This document shows positions 37,017 to 50,398 of a stretch of DNA of 64,000 nucleotides, in pieces. Below the pieces are notes generated by a model. It did no database searches and was not told the origin of the DNA. It saw nothing but the letters and a program-made list of their open reading frames with translations. Where the stretch lies: positions 2,802,837 through 2,866,836 of the forward strand of contig JACAXG010000032.1 in NCBI GenBank assembly GCA_018881555.1, given 5' to 3'. Numbering within the stretch: the stretch's first letter is position 1; each line of letters begins with the position of its first letter. The position numbers and the translations under genes are program-made. Source of the DNA: Amblyornis subalaris (taxonomy: Eukaryota > Chordata > Aves > Passeriformes > Ptilonorhynchidae).

Positions 37017-40000
37017 GCCCCACACCTGCATCTGTCAGACTTGCAGAAAAGAGACACAAATGCTGGTGAAACAGATTTAGCTCTGGACATATCATTGTAC
37101 ATATGCAGTCGAGACTGGTGAGGGTAAACTGCAACCTCAAGCAAGACCCGTATCATTAATTTTTCATAGTCACTTGGGAAACTATTATAGGAAAAGAAGG
37201 CAAGAAAAATTCCTGCATGGAAACTTCATTTCATCTGTAGAACTAAACATTTATCTTGGGATATCTGACCAGCATTCAGACTCTCTATTAGCCTTCCTTT
37301 TACCAGTGCCCTCAGTTTTTCTTTCCTCCATAAGTTCCTTTCTCTGGCAAAGAAATACAATCAGAGAATAAGAGAGCTGTGAAGAATTCAAGGAAATACC
37401 TTTTTTTTAGACAGTGTCAATAATACTGTAACCACCCATGATAGATTATTGTTTAACTTTCTCTTTTAAAAAATTCTCTTAAAACACATTCTGTATCATT
37501 CTCATGCAGTCTGAACCAATGCTTGACCATATTTGTACGTTTTTGCCTTTCCTTGAACCTTGGAAAACTATCAGGAACTTTTCTCTTTGTAAAAATAAGA
37601 TTTTTTTAAATTGAAGAACTCTCAAACCCTTAATACTCTCTTTTCCATACTAAACAAACTGCATTTTCTAAATAACTTTCTAAACAAAGTTTTCCATGCA
37701 CTCCGGGCACCTTTTAAATAAATAAAAGAAGGAACTGAATTCAAAAAGTGATTTTTTTCCCCTATTTTACATAATTTTTTTTTCCAATTTGTTTTCATTG
37801 CCTCCTTCATTTTTTATCTCTGACATTTATTATTTTATGAATTCCTATCCAAATCAGGCTTGAATCCTCCTTCATGGTTTATATCTCACATATATGAAAA
37901 AAAATATATTACAAAATAAAGGAAGAATGTCAAGTTGTCCTCATGGCTCTCCTAAACACCAAACACATCCAAATAATTATTTAAATGAGTATTAATCAAA
38001 ATTATTAATACAAGCTATTACTTCAATTACTTTACTTGAAAAAACTCACTCTTATTTTTTTTAGTACCATAGTTATAAGGTTCCACGTTAGTACTCTTAC
38101 AATCAAAATTTAATATTTTGCCATCCTAATCTATATTATTAATTATTGAAGGTTTTTTCTTTACAAAATTTTTGCTGGTTCTTTGATTTCTTTTCCACAA
38201 AGCTTCTTGTTGTTTAGAGCAACTTGCTTTCNTTTCTTTCATTCTTTGACTGGTTTTTTTTGCTGGGTTTTTTTTTGGAAACTCTTTGGTGCAAGAACTG
38301 TCTCTTACTATGTGTAAAATACATAACAGAAGCAGCATTAATCCCACTTGAGNATTCTCCTATTGTTGTGTTGCCAGGCACAAATATTTTAGCTCTAAAA
38401 TCTCTAATAAAATTATTTCTCTTGCTATTGTCTGCAATATCTATTTCAGGGAAGAAAAAGGAAAACTAAAAATCAAACAAAAAGTAAAAAAACTTGGTAA
38501 CATTGGTTCTATCTTTCATCTCAATGGTCAAAAATCAAAAGATTTATTCTGATAGAAGACAAATGGTTTGGGGAAATAGCAAATGCATGTGAAATATGGC
38601 TTGAAAGCTCTCCTGTGAGAGGCTAAAGAGGACACAAACCTCTTTAAGTGCGTGTGGGGAGCACTTTCTATGCCATTAGTGCTTGATTAGATATTATAAC
38701 AGATAATGTAAGATAAAATTAGACTCTGACAAGAAGCAATTGAACCCTGAGTTTTGACAGTCATCTATTGGACACCTTACCACTTTTATCCTCAGGGCCT
38801 CTTAGATGACACATAAGGATTTTGTTCCAGTGGATAATTATCATAAGTGCAGAGTGAAATGTTATGCCTTTTTTCTAAAGATGCACTGGTTAGCCCCAAG
38901 CACTGCCATGGTGGAGGATTTTGGGGGGCCTGATTTTGTATGCTGTGCAATACAGCAACTGTGGTCTTTGCTGAGCCCTAGGAAAAGTACAAAGGTCATA
39001 ACATCAAGAGTCTGAATAGCAGAATAGCCTTCAAGTCTTGACCTGCTTGATTGGTAGAGTTTTAAACTTTCTAGCACAGATTAGAAAGAACAGCTATTGG
39101 GTTAGTTTTGTCTTCTATGTGCAATCATTTTTTTTAACTTATATCAATGTCAAGAGTCAAGAAGTGTCTCATCATGAAGTACTTAAAAGGAGCAAAGAGG
39201 ATCCACTTTGGAGTTTAAAAAGAAAAAAAATACTTTTGAGATCAGACTAAACATGACATAGCTTTTGTNAAAAGCAGAAATTTACCACCTTATTTAGAAA
39301 ATGTGAAAGCCCTGGGCTTTGGTGGCAGTCTCAAGCGAAACTTTCACCCAGGTNTATCCCCAAGAGTACTCAACCCAACTGTCAACATTCTGCCTGTGAC
39401 AATTATTTCCAAATACTTCAGTGAGCTTGGAAGAATCTCTCTCTCTAGTGATATATTTGGCTACCAGTTCTTCAGAAACAAATGGATCAAAGATGGCGCA
39501 AGTGTTAATCAGAACCTTGCGTGTGAGTTGTTCTTAGNTTTCATGCTTTCAGGTTCAGAGTCCAGAAGATATCTAAAAGAATAGGTCTGCCTAGGATGTT
39601 AGCAGTAACTGTCCAAAGCAGCTTGGCATAAAAGGTTTGAATTTCAAAAAATGAACTGACTTTATGATATCACTGTCATTTGGGAGATTTAAATGTCATT
39701 AACATCACTGTGTTAAATCAAAATCCCAGGAAAAATTCAGTTCCACTTAAAGCTAAATTTCACTTAAGGCTAAATTTAATCTCTATCTACACACAATTGT
39801 TGAATTTCTCTGTCATCATAAAACAAAGAAAAACTATACAAAAACTGGTGAAATAATGAATTGTTTCTAAATTATGTGTTTCAAGGACAGGGGGTTTTCT
39901 GACTTTTTTTTGCTTTATAACAGCAGTAGCAGAATAGTGCCTGCAATTAGACACCCAGTAGTTTATTACTGCAAGCAGTATTATCTTAAAGGGATTCAGA

Positions 40001-41736
40001 ATAATATTTTGGTGGTTGGGGTTTTTTACTTTTTCTACTGTTTCTAAGAAAAGAGCCTTTCATACCAAGAATCTGTATGTTTTNTGTCATGGGGGAAGGA
40101 ATATGCACACAACTTTGGATGCAACTNTCTGACTCTGAAACATAATCCATATGGATTTGTCCACAAGTGCAAGTTTGGTTGCTCTGCAAAGTTTCAGACC
40201 CACAGAGTGAGTTCAGGTATGCAGTCTGCTGTTTTATAAGCTGATGAACTGAAGCACTCCTGACCACAGTATGAGTGGTTTACAAAGGTCATATTAGTGA
40301 TCTGTGCAGAATAGAGTTTACACTTTAGTTATTTCTGATTTTTGTTTTGTATTCTGCCCAACACAGGTACTTAGTAAGACAAAAGGTAAATTCATACAAC
40401 AAAAAATAAATCATAATGTAATTTTGCAAGGTCAGAGTAATGGGGAAACTATTAGAGGTGAATTCATTGTTATTCATTTCACTCCAAAGTTAAATATCAG
40501 TTCCCATGACCCAGTAAATGGGGTGTAATTACTGAAAGTATATAAATGATAAAACAGAAAAATCTGACTCCTGTAGATGTTCTTAGGAAAGGGTTTTTTT
40601 CATACATCTAGGTGATTAAAAAATTGAACTCCTGGGCAGCAAGATCAGTCAAACTACTTCCCCATCTCCTGATAGAAAAAATACACTTTGAGGGGTCTTA
40701 TTAAGCAATCTATCTCTATTGAGCTCATTAAGTTCTGGACAGCTAATAAGAATATAATAGAATCTTGGATGTCCTCTATAACATAATCTGACAAGTTGAA
40801 GCTGCATTCCAAGTTCATTTGGATGGGCAAACAATGAACCATATGCTAGCTTCAAATTCAGCTTAGCTTCCTTCTTGTTTTAGTAGGACTTGTGTGTTTG
40901 TAAAGATAGCTAAAATAAGAATCAGGGTCACCAATTCAGCTTCATTCTAACCTCTCTTTTTTCCTTGTGAATACTGACTGTCACAGTTCATCTCACTTCT
41001 TACTCTACAAAAGACAAGAAGAGCCACTTCTTAAATAACACTTGTAAACGCCTATGTACAAAAATCCATTTTACTGCATAACAACGTTGGTGTTAGTCTG
41101 ACAAAATGTAGCGCTTAACTATGTATTNGTGAACAACATCGACTGTCACCTGTATTTCTATACTTACATTCATATATCTCATTTACAAAGTCCTGTTACA
41201 GGTTGCACATAGATTTATTCTGCTCTTCTGCCCATTTTCTTCCCCTGTTTAGAACATATGATGCTTTGATCTCTTGTTCCTTCTTTTTCCTGTTGGATCA
41301 GAGATCAGTCCTGCTATATTTAATCCCTATTCTAGCACCAATCTACTTGGTATCAGTGCTGTCAGAAGCCAAACATGTAAGCCACCAGCCAGTCCACCTG
41401 AGTGGCTAAGTCAGTTTTTCAAGCACAGCAGCCTTAATAGCCAGTGGCATTCAAGGGCGGGAAGTGAATAATGTTAACAACCTGTATTGACCCATAACTC
41501 CTTAGCCCAAATGATCATATGCAAATTCACGGCAGTAAAAGCTTCTCAGTTTGCAAGACAAGTCTGAAGAAGACTCAAATTCCCCCTTACAAAGTAAGAG
41601 ATTATTTCCCTGATCTAACAGCAAAATCCTCCTGCTTTTCCTGGANAGAAAGAGCCCTCCCTGCTCTAAGTGCGTGCTGTGCATTTGACCTTTACTGACT
41701 GTTAAAACTGTGNTTCTCCTCCCCTTTCCTTAGCAG
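37017..41736. other. AT-rich unique sequence, no gene recognised
   Basis: T-rich low-complexity patches occur near 37740-37800 and 38140-38275. A 17-base tandem duplication lies at 39744-39777. Frames such as 39303-39584 and 38806-39015 have no convincing donor sites. Nothing else could be assigned. Confidence 0.5.
39744..39777. repeat. 17-base tandem duplication
   Basis: cacttaaagctaaattt is immediately followed by cacttaaggctaaattt, one mismatch in 17. A recent small tandem duplication. Confidence 0.9.
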
Positions 41737-41838
41737 CAAGTGCAAAGGCTGAGTGAGGCACAGAAAGCTTTCCCAACCACTGGAACTGAGCACTGGGATT
41801 TCTCAGCTTGTCCTCCTTCCCATCCAAACAGCTCCAAG
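41737..41838 (+). CDS. Candidate internal exon with strong splice sites
   Basis: A pyrimidine-rich acceptor (ctcctcccctttccttagcag) and a strong donor (CCAAG|GTGAGTGAG, 41838/41839) bound 102 bases, 34 codons, open and in phase 0 on both sides. The acceptor is a tandem NAGNAG type (tag-cag), so an alternative start at 41734 would add one codon in the same frame. The peptide starts QVQRLSEAQKAFPTTGTEHW and ends HPNSSK. It contains an in-frame stop just upstream (tag of the acceptor), so it cannot be a read-through frame. No family was recognised. It could equally be an exon of a noncoding RNA. Another splice-bounded interval lies 500 bases downstream on the same strand. Confidence 0.33.
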
Positions 41839-42339
41839 GTGAGTGAGCTCAAATACAACCCTGGTGCAGAAAGCAATGCAAAGAGGGCTACAGTCCTTGT
41901 GCTGCTGCAACACCTCTTCTACTAGTTCAGCCATACATCTCATTAGATGTCCTGTATTGGCAACAGATCATCTGAATGCACCTTTCTGAGCTAACCTTTT
42001 GCACTGGTGATTAACCCTTAGGATACCTAAAGGCATGAAATTCTAGATTAGGCTACAAAGTGTGCAGAGAGAAATTATTCCAAATAAAAAAGTTATTCAG
42101 AGGAAGAAAACTGTCATCAGAAGTGATCCAAGCCCCTGGTAATGTCAAGAGTATAATAATGAACTGAGAGGTTCTACTAATAGGAGAAATGTTTTAACAC
42201 AAATTTTTTAATTTAAATTCATTTGACTATAATAAGATGAGACTGATATCCTGCTTAGGACTATATTTATGGGTTACTGGGACTGAATCAAGCTGAAAGA
42301 ATCAACTTTTATTNTCATCCTATGGTTGTTGTCTCCCAG

Positions 42340-42379
42340 ATTTCAGGGATCTTCCACAATACTACTCTGACCTCATCAG
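42340..42379 (+). other. Candidate small exon downstream of 41.8 kb candidate
   Basis: Acceptor tggttgttgtctcccag (ending 42339) and donor ATCAG|GTAGGTCATG bound 40 bases. Two frames are open: ISGIFHNTTLTSS, which would follow directly in phase 0 from the 41737-41838 candidate, and FRDLPQYYSDLI in another phase. Forty bases are open by chance often, so the support is the splice-site pair and the proximity to its neighbour. Confidence 0.2.
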
Positions 42380-43644
42380 GTAGGTCATGAAATGCACACT
42401 GACTGCAAAAGGACAGAGGAAGGGAACTAGATACTGCAACACCTTTGTTGTCTGTGCTAAATCTTGAATATCACCTGTAACATAAAACTTTCCCTTTTCC
42501 ACAGTTGTCCTTTAGCCATGTGTTTCTATTCACCTATCCTTTCAGCTAATAGTATTTGTTTTCTTAGAATCAATTTCATCTTTTTTAGTGCTACTAACCT
42601 GGGACCAAATTAGAAGGAAGCACATGTTTGTACAGCCCAGGAGCACAGCGAGCATGTCAGACCTTGGTGTGCATGGTCTGTTTCTCCCATAGCAAAATCA
42701 GAAGCAAATATTATTCCCACAGATAGAATCTGCCTTTTATATCTTTGTTGCTCTTTTCTCTCCTTGTTTATGTCCATTTATTTTGCTTTATCTAACAGGA
42801 GATAGGATCAGACTTCAACAGCAGGATTTCAAGTTGCTCTAAATACTCTTTCTTTTGTCCCTTCAAAATAATAACAAAAAGACAACAAATGTGACCTTTG
42901 AATCCTCTTAACCACATATGTTCCTTCCAGAGGTAATGAGATGCTTGCTTCCAGGCTTTACCAGCCAAATTAGTGTCCATACTTCAGGACCATACTCAAA
43001 TACCCTCTTTGGGGTTGCCCATTCTTGTTCACTCCTTTGGTATTCTGNGGACATACTCTGTCTCAATTGCAAACAGAGGATATTCACAGAGAATTTATAT
43101 TTCATTGCTGAAGTTTGTTGAGATGCACCCCAAGGATCCATCTTGACTTCTGCAGAAAGCCTGGATTCACATCTAGATCACACATGTGGGTTTCACTGGT
43201 GGTTTTTTTTGGAAATCAGATCACATAGAAATCTCACATGAAGAAGACTGATGATAGAGTGTGAGGGAAGCTAGGATTTAAGCATGGGTACCTGCTGACT
43301 TGAACAGCCTGAAGTCCACTGATACAGTTGTCAACTGTCATTCTTTCCCAATTCATCATGAAAGATCCCCAGTGTCCTGCTGGGAGCTATCAGGCCTGTG
43401 TGCTGTCTTCGTGGTGGATTGTCAGCTCAAGAGACAGCAGAACCCAGCTTAGCCAGTTAGCCCAGATGACCAGATGATTCCTTCAAGAAGGTCATGTGAG
43501 AGAGATTTGTGTGTAGATGGGGAGAAATTAGAAACAAACCTAACAAGATATCCAATGATGCAAATATAATCTTTAGCTATGTCAGGCAGGGACTTCTCTG
43601 AGCTTAAGAGAAGAGAAACACAAAATGTTCAAAGTGATGAGGAA
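42380..43644. other. Unique sequence, no gene recognised
   Basis: No element or gene recognised in about 1.3 kb. Confidence 0.5.
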
Positions 43645-43733
43645 GAATCATAGAACAGTTTGAGTTGGAAGGCACCTTAAAGACCTTCTAGTTCCAACCC
43701 CCTGCCATGCTCAGGAGCATTTTCCACTAGATT
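43645..43733 (-). mobile_element. CR1 LINE, very short 3'-end fragment
   Basis: The plus strand shows agaatcatagaacagtttg, then gttggaaggcaccttaaaga and agttccaaccccctgccatg, the complement of the last 90 bases of a CR1. It is an extreme 5' truncation. It is less diverged than the fragment at 4359-4535. Confidence 0.88.
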
Positions 43734-46700
43734 TTATGTGATGGTCTGTTTCAGTGATACCTCTTAACAGATCTACCACAAAATGACACTCCACAGCTAA
43801 ACAGTCATGAGGAGAATCACTGACTTCAACCAAATTATCTTTTGTTTTTTCCAGTCTGTCTTATATCCATTCTACATGGTCTCCAGCCCCAGAATACGAG
43901 TAAGAATCACTTTTTATATTGTTTTGTTGGTGGTTTTTCACTTTTCAGTGTTCATTTTGCTCTCCTTAGAGGGAAAAAAATATTTATCCAAACAGCTGCT
44001 GATTCAAAAAGCATCAGATGAATCCCCCAATCCTACCTGTTCATGCATACATATAGTGATATAGACANAGAATTCCTCATGCAATACCTCCTCCTAACAG
44101 AGTGTGCTGCGCCTGGTGAGGTGTGACTCGACATCACGAGCATCTCTATGTGATTTTACAGGATGCATCACCCCAGCTCTGCTGTCTGCAGTACAAACCA
44201 CAAAAGATTCAGGTGGCAAGCAAGCAAACCACAAAGATAGAACTGGGTGGAAACAAAACAAAGTGTTTTTATTACTTTGTCACTACCTGAACTTAAGGGC
44301 ATGGTTTGCTGAGAAATCAGAATGCGCATTTTCCTCTGCTTGAAATGAAACGATGAAATGAATCATGCAGTGGTTTGTTTTACATGAAATAGTCTCCCAT
44401 GGTCTCCTGGGATTGTCAGCAGGCTGAAACAGGCACTGGGATTTTTCACTGGATACTTGCACTTCAGAGGAAAAAGAGCCTTACATCTGCTGTGCGAATA
44501 GCCCTCAACAGAGTTGCTTGATCCTTGGTGCTGTGGATGCCCAGAATATCTAGCAGCATTCGTCTCCCAGTTCAGACAAAAAAAAAAAAAACAGCTCTTG
44601 ATCTCTTGCCTTCTCTTTCTTTCCTTACATACCTCCAGAGGATAACAGCTTTAAAAACCTGTGTTTTACAATAGGGAAGACAATAAATGTCTGCTTTTGA
44701 AATAAGAACNGCTATATCTTATGTAAGTTTGAGGAAAATGTGCAGATTTGAAGGTTTATGCAGGATATATATATAGCAGAGCCATGTTTTCAGGATCACC
44801 GCTGTGAAAACAAGAAAAATAATGGGCAAGAATTTCCAAGGAGCTCATCAGCATGATGACTGGCAGACATTGTGCTGAACTGTAGACTCTGATCTGATTT
44901 AAAACCTGAATTTCTACTGCAATGTTAATAAGTTTAAAAAGAAAAGAAAAATTCATATCTAATAATACAATTATTTCATTGGAAACATTATGTCTGTCTG
45001 AAACCTCAGAGTTTATTAATTGCATTATAAGAAATCAATAGCCTGAATGTTGCTAGTATTTCAAAATTTTAGTGTTGTTGCAGAGATCTATATCAACTGA
45101 ATTAAAATCCTTGTGCATAATGAAATTAAGCTAGTATTGTCAGAGAAAGTACCTGACGTAGGTAACTGCCACCTGTAGAAATTTCTGACAGTTCCAGATT
45201 AAATGCCTGCTTGTTGCTAACTATGTTTCAAAGCACATCATGACTTTGGTACATACAGCTACTCATCACCAACCCAATAATCATATGGACTTCTTTCTTT
45301 TTGAGAATCTTGAAGTCTAACAGTCTTATTACCTATTTATGAATATTTACATTTTAATTCCACACATTTGGGGGGAATTTGGTTTGAGACGGCCACTCTT
45401 ACATCTAGGTGGCTTAATCAAAAACTGAATTCTGCCCTTTAGGTCTAATTCAACCTCATCATCTGCTGTCAGGAGCTGTTCAACAGTTCACATGATTCAG
45501 AAATAATACATTACAAGATCAAAAGGTGAACGCTATGTTAGAACTGTCTTCCAAATGGAACTTCTTTGCGTACAAAATTCAGACATTAAATGTGCCTTCA
45601 TTTCTAAAGGGGAACAAAAGTCAAATTCTAAGGTTTTCCTGCAAGGCACAAAGTTTCAGAAAACTTTGTTTCAACTGTTCTGAAGCATTACATTTTGATA
45701 AGGTAGAAAACTGCAGTTCTGATAAAGTTGAAAAAGTTGCTTCATCTTTTTTTACTTTTACTATATATTAAATGATAACATAAAATAAATGTCAAAATGA
45801 AACGTTTTGACCTTATCAAAATGTCTTATTTTGGTAATTTTCCCATCCAGGTTTTAAATTAAATTGGTACATTCTTGAAATCATTTAGGTGTTGTTAAAT
45901 TGGCATTTTCTTCTGGCAACCTGTTACACCGGAAAAATCTTGACTAGCTCTTGTCAACAGACTCTGCCAAATACGGCAGTTTTCTCCTGGAGATCTATGT
46001 GTCTCTGTTCTGTTTCAAGCTCTCTTTGTGAGTCAGATTCACCTTCACTGAATTAGCTGTGCTGAAGTGATTTCTAAACCATGAATGTGGAGAGGCGNAC
46101 TGTGGCTTGTGCTGCCTGTGGTTTCCCTGTATCTCCCAAACTGGGGCTGTTTCAGATGATCAGTGATGTGACAGTCGTACTGGGTGGTTTTGGGTCACTG
46201 GTTTTGGATGGAAAGAAGCTGGTAGGAACTGCAGCTCACAGCCACCTGTCTATCTAGCCCAGCTCCCTGTGATGGGTAATCAANGCTATCTCTTCTCTCT
46301 CGTGTTTGTTCTTCCCTTGAGCTCTCGGAGCATCTAATGGCTCTAATGGCTCTTGACCACTCTGGTGGGCATCTCCAAGTATGATCACTGCTGGCCTATG
46401 AGTGCTTCAAGTTGTTCTACTGTTCTACCTCCCTGAAGAACAACAGAGGCATAAATGCTGAGATGTTCAAACTTGCTTTATTCAGGTGATGTATGTAATG
46501 GACTTCTAAAATGCATATTTGTTGGTTTAGAAAAAGTTATAGTGAAAGCACTTGTACCTGAAATTCTTCCCTACAGAGTCTGTGGCCTGAGCAATTAGAT
46601 TTTCTTCATAATAGGCTGCTAATTTGATTTTGCACTCTCCTATGGGGACCAGAAAAAAAAGCACAAAAGTTTCATAGAGGGAAAAGTATGCAAAGTCATA

Positions 46701-49700
46701 GCCAAGTGCAGAAAATAGTGACATGGAATAAAACCATTGGCAACAACTGATGCACCTCTCGGTCTTGGTAGGAATTTAAAAATCTACCACCATAATATTT
46801 ACTGTATAAGACACTTCTACTATATTCCTGTTAATTTCTAACTTCTTCAGTCTACTTCCTGTGTTGATTAAAAGACTATCTTCCATCGTCACAGATGTTT
46901 CAGTTGGAAAGTTAAAACTTCTGTTCCTGGGAGGACAAGATTTACAGTTACATTAATTCATCTGTAAATAGCAGCAGGGAAAAAGGTAAAGAAAGGTATG
47001 AAAGAAAAGGGGACCTGAAGAAAACTCTTAAGTAACTCATGTAGTGTTCTGTATCATGTGGAAAACTCAATAGATACATTTTGAGCAATATTTTTTTTAA
47101 TTGTGTGCAGAAGGCATTCCAATCATATACATTTATCGTACATGGATCTCTTACATAAAACAGTATTTTAAAGCATAGAAATAATTCCAGTTCAAGTGAA
47201 ATACTAAATACCAAAACCAATTCCTTTTTCTTTCAGAATCCCTTGTTTGACTGCAACAAAAAATGTATTTGGGTCTCAGGACTGGCAGAGAAGATGGGAA
47301 TGAATGACAATTTTATTCACAAGAGTACATTAGAGACAAATGGTGCATAATTTAGATTCTCTCCTGGCTTGTTGAATCTGCAGGCAGCCATGCTTTCTGT
47401 TGCATTAACATTTTGATTGAATGAGCTGGGTCAAAACCATCACTTTTCTCATCTAGGGAAGGAAAACTATTTTGAAGCCAATCATCAATCAATGTATGTA
47501 ATCAGCCTTTTTAAAGTATCTTGGGCTTTACGCATAACTGGCTCTCTGTCGTAATAAAATCCAAATATCAACATATTTTTCATTCAATAGTCATAACACA
47601 TATACAATAAAGTGTTAAAAGGCCAATAAGGACTTGAAATGTGTTTTGCTATGAACAAGATTATTGCAATGGATTTATGCGAAAGGTTGCACCACTTCAA
47701 CTCCATGATCTTTGGTATGATAATTAATTTGCATGTAGTTGTTTATACAGTATTGCAAGGCATAATATAATCTTGCTACTTTATTCATTTTCTTGAAGTT
47801 AATGGCTTTTAAAACAAATCCAGTAAAGTCAAAGAAAATGTCACTAATATCAACCAAGGATAACTTTCAGTATAATTTAATAGTCATTGACACTTTATAA
47901 GCCATAAAAGCACCATGCAACCCTCTTTTAAAAAGGTACTGGTTTTTTCACAATACACTGAAGCCATACAAAATTATGTTGGTGGCAAGTCTCAGAGCAG
48001 TAAAGGTGGTTAGTGATTACACAGCCACTTTCATTTGTCGTGTTTCACCAAGGATATCCAATTTGACACACGGGAAATGAAGACACTAAAATTTAAACAA
48101 CTTTAAACCAAGTTTACATAGTGAATCGATGGCTGAGCCATTTCCAGAGGAAGGAGCTCAGTTGCATATCTCTGCACTCTCATCCCTTCAGTCCTACTAC
48201 CCTCAGTGTGTGATACTTTTAGGATGCCTGTTCTACACACTGGAAGTTGTCTTGGACAGTATCTGGTTTATGGGTATGATTAATTCTGCCAAATGTGTCA
48301 GGATCGGACTTGTAATAAGCACCTCGTCATTAGTCACCATGTTTTCTGAAGAGTAATAGTGAGGTTTATATGCTTTAAACAATCATATTATGATTATCAG
48401 ATTGTATTTGTTGTTAATTTAGATACCAATGCAACATGATTTTACCTTTACATGAATTTGTGCCCAAGCCACAGTGAAAAGAAACATAAGTTTCAGTACA
48501 CTCAGGTGAGCACTGTATGCCTAATTTCAGATTTCAGTTTTCTTGAGTATTAGGATACCTTCACTGGACAAAATCACTGCTTCCTCTGTAACTTTAAATA
48601 TCAAATAACACCTCACTGTTGCAGGAACTAGTGGAAAACTAACTTTTGAAATCATAAGACACACATACAAAATGTATGTCCAAGGGTAGTATATTCACTT
48701 TCACAGAATAGTGTAGGATCAAAATATCANGCAACAGTAAATTGGTGGAGTGTCCAGCAGCCCAAGACAATAATTATAAGGTCTTTGAACCTCATATGGC
48801 ATTACCTCCTCTCTTTGAACTCGCTGTGGAAAATGGTTCTAAAAAACTCACAGAATGTTCTGTTCTTTGCCATAAATAACCTGATTGCTGAATGGAATGT
48901 CACTAGGTGTATTTCTCACTGTAATTGCAAATCAGAGAATTTGCTTGCAGTAGTTCCTGAATCTCTTGGACTTGTTCCAGGTCAAAAGTTGAAAAGTAGA
49001 CACCCGATGTTTTCCCTGCAGACCTTGGACCCCTATCTAAATATTTACCATTCATAGCTCAAAGAAGTATCATAAATATTCTAATTAAAAGAACTTTAAA
49101 CATACAATAGCAAATACTAAATGTAAGACCCTACACTATCACCCCTGTCAGGTGAATATCTATATCCTTGGAAAGCTGACAGAGCCATTACTTGGCTATT
49201 CAAGACAGTAATCAGATTTTCTGAGCATCAATCAGCAATCATGAAGTCAGGAACATTTTATCATGAAGTCAGGAATACAGAGGGTTTTCATAAGCTAATC
49301 AGCAGGCATCAAATAGACAATCAATCTAATTAGTGGCTCACATTTGCGTGGCAATCACAGCTGCCAAACCTAGACGACAAATTTCATTAGTAATGAAATC
49401 TGAGAACTATGATTTGTGAGACCTATCATCAGACTGGGATTGTGGTTATTTTACAAGGAGAGTCATTATGGTAGCTTGGGACATTTGAGGAATTTAATTT
49501 GCATGGTGGACTTCATATGCTGGTGGGGTTTTTTTGTTTTCAGGGTAAATCAACACTCAGGGTCACGATTTTCAAGGAGCTCATCTTTCATGGTAGATCA
49601 CAGTTTCAAACAAAGTTAGTGTTCAACATTTAAACACTTTTGTTTCCCAAGTGGAACTGAACATTTTGCAGCTCCTGATTTCCAAAAGAGTTCTTTGAAA

Positions 49701-49733
49701 AGTACTAGGTCAGAANTAGTTATACCCAGAGTA
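43734..49733. other. Unique sequence, no gene recognised
   Basis: About 6 kb. An acceptor at 44100 (atacctcctcctaacag) is followed within 15-20 bases by donor-like sites, too close for a normal exon. A compositionally distinct, GC-richer block with two Ns lies at about 46085-46440 and may be an unidentified dispersed repeat. A plus-strand interval 48423-48505 has a fair acceptor and a CAG|GTGAGC donor but stops in all frames. A 16-base direct repeat lies at 49238-49275. Confidence 0.5.
49238..49275. repeat. 16-base direct repeat, period 22
   Basis: atcatgaagtcaggaa occurs at 49238-49253 and 49260-49275, both perfect. Confidence 0.85.
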
Positions 49734-50398
49734 GAATCACAGAGTCACTGAGTGCTTTAGCCCTCAGATGATCTTTGTGGCCTCCTCCAAACTTGCTCCA
49801 AAAGGTTCACGTCCTTCTTATGTTGGAGACCCTGGACATAGATGCAGTACTCCAGGTGGGGTCTCATGAGAGTGGACTAGAGGGGAAGACAATCATCTCC
49901 CTTGACCTGTTGCCCTCACTGCTTATGACACAGTCCAGGACACGTTTGGCTTTCTGGGCTGTGAGTGTGCGTTGCCAGGTCATGTTGAGCTCATCAGTTA
50001 ACATCCCCAAGTCCTTCCCAATCCATTCTCTGCCCAGCCTGTTTTTGTGCTTGGGATTGCCCCAACACAGGTGCAGGACCTCCACTTGGCCTTGTTGGAC
50101 TTTGGGAGGTTCGCATGGTCCCACCTCTCAAATTTGTCATTGTCCCTCTAGATGGCATCCCTTCCCTCCAGCCACACTACACAGCTTGGTGCCGTCATCT
50201 GCCTTGATGGGGGTGCACTTTATCCCACTGTCGATGTCACAGACAAAACATTAGACAGTGCTGGTCCCAATCCCANTCCCTGAGGAACACCACTTGTGAC
50301 TGCTCTCAACTTTGACATCCACCCATCGACCACAACTCTTTGAGTGCAACCATCCAGTCAATCCACTTAGTGGATCATCCATCAAATCCATGTCTCTC
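49734..50398 (-). mobile_element. CR1 LINE fragment covering the RT C-terminal region
   Basis: On the minus strand this is CR1 reverse-transcriptase C-terminal sequence. The translated motif LHLCWGNPKHKNRLG survives near the middle, followed by the region after the RT core. Plus-strand landmarks are 'tccaggtggggtctcatgag', 'ggctttctgggctgtgag', 'cttgggattgccccaacac', 'aggaacaccacttgtgac' and 'aaatccatgtctctc'. The first bases (agaatcacagagtcactgag) are the CR1 3' end and join abruptly to internal sequence, so an internal deletion removed part of the 3' untranslated region. One N falls at 50276. Confidence 0.93.

Noticed and set aside
36654..37121. 155-codon plus-strand frame
   Set aside because: It lies almost wholly within LTR sequence and crosses its boundary. 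Retroviral LTRs are noncoding.
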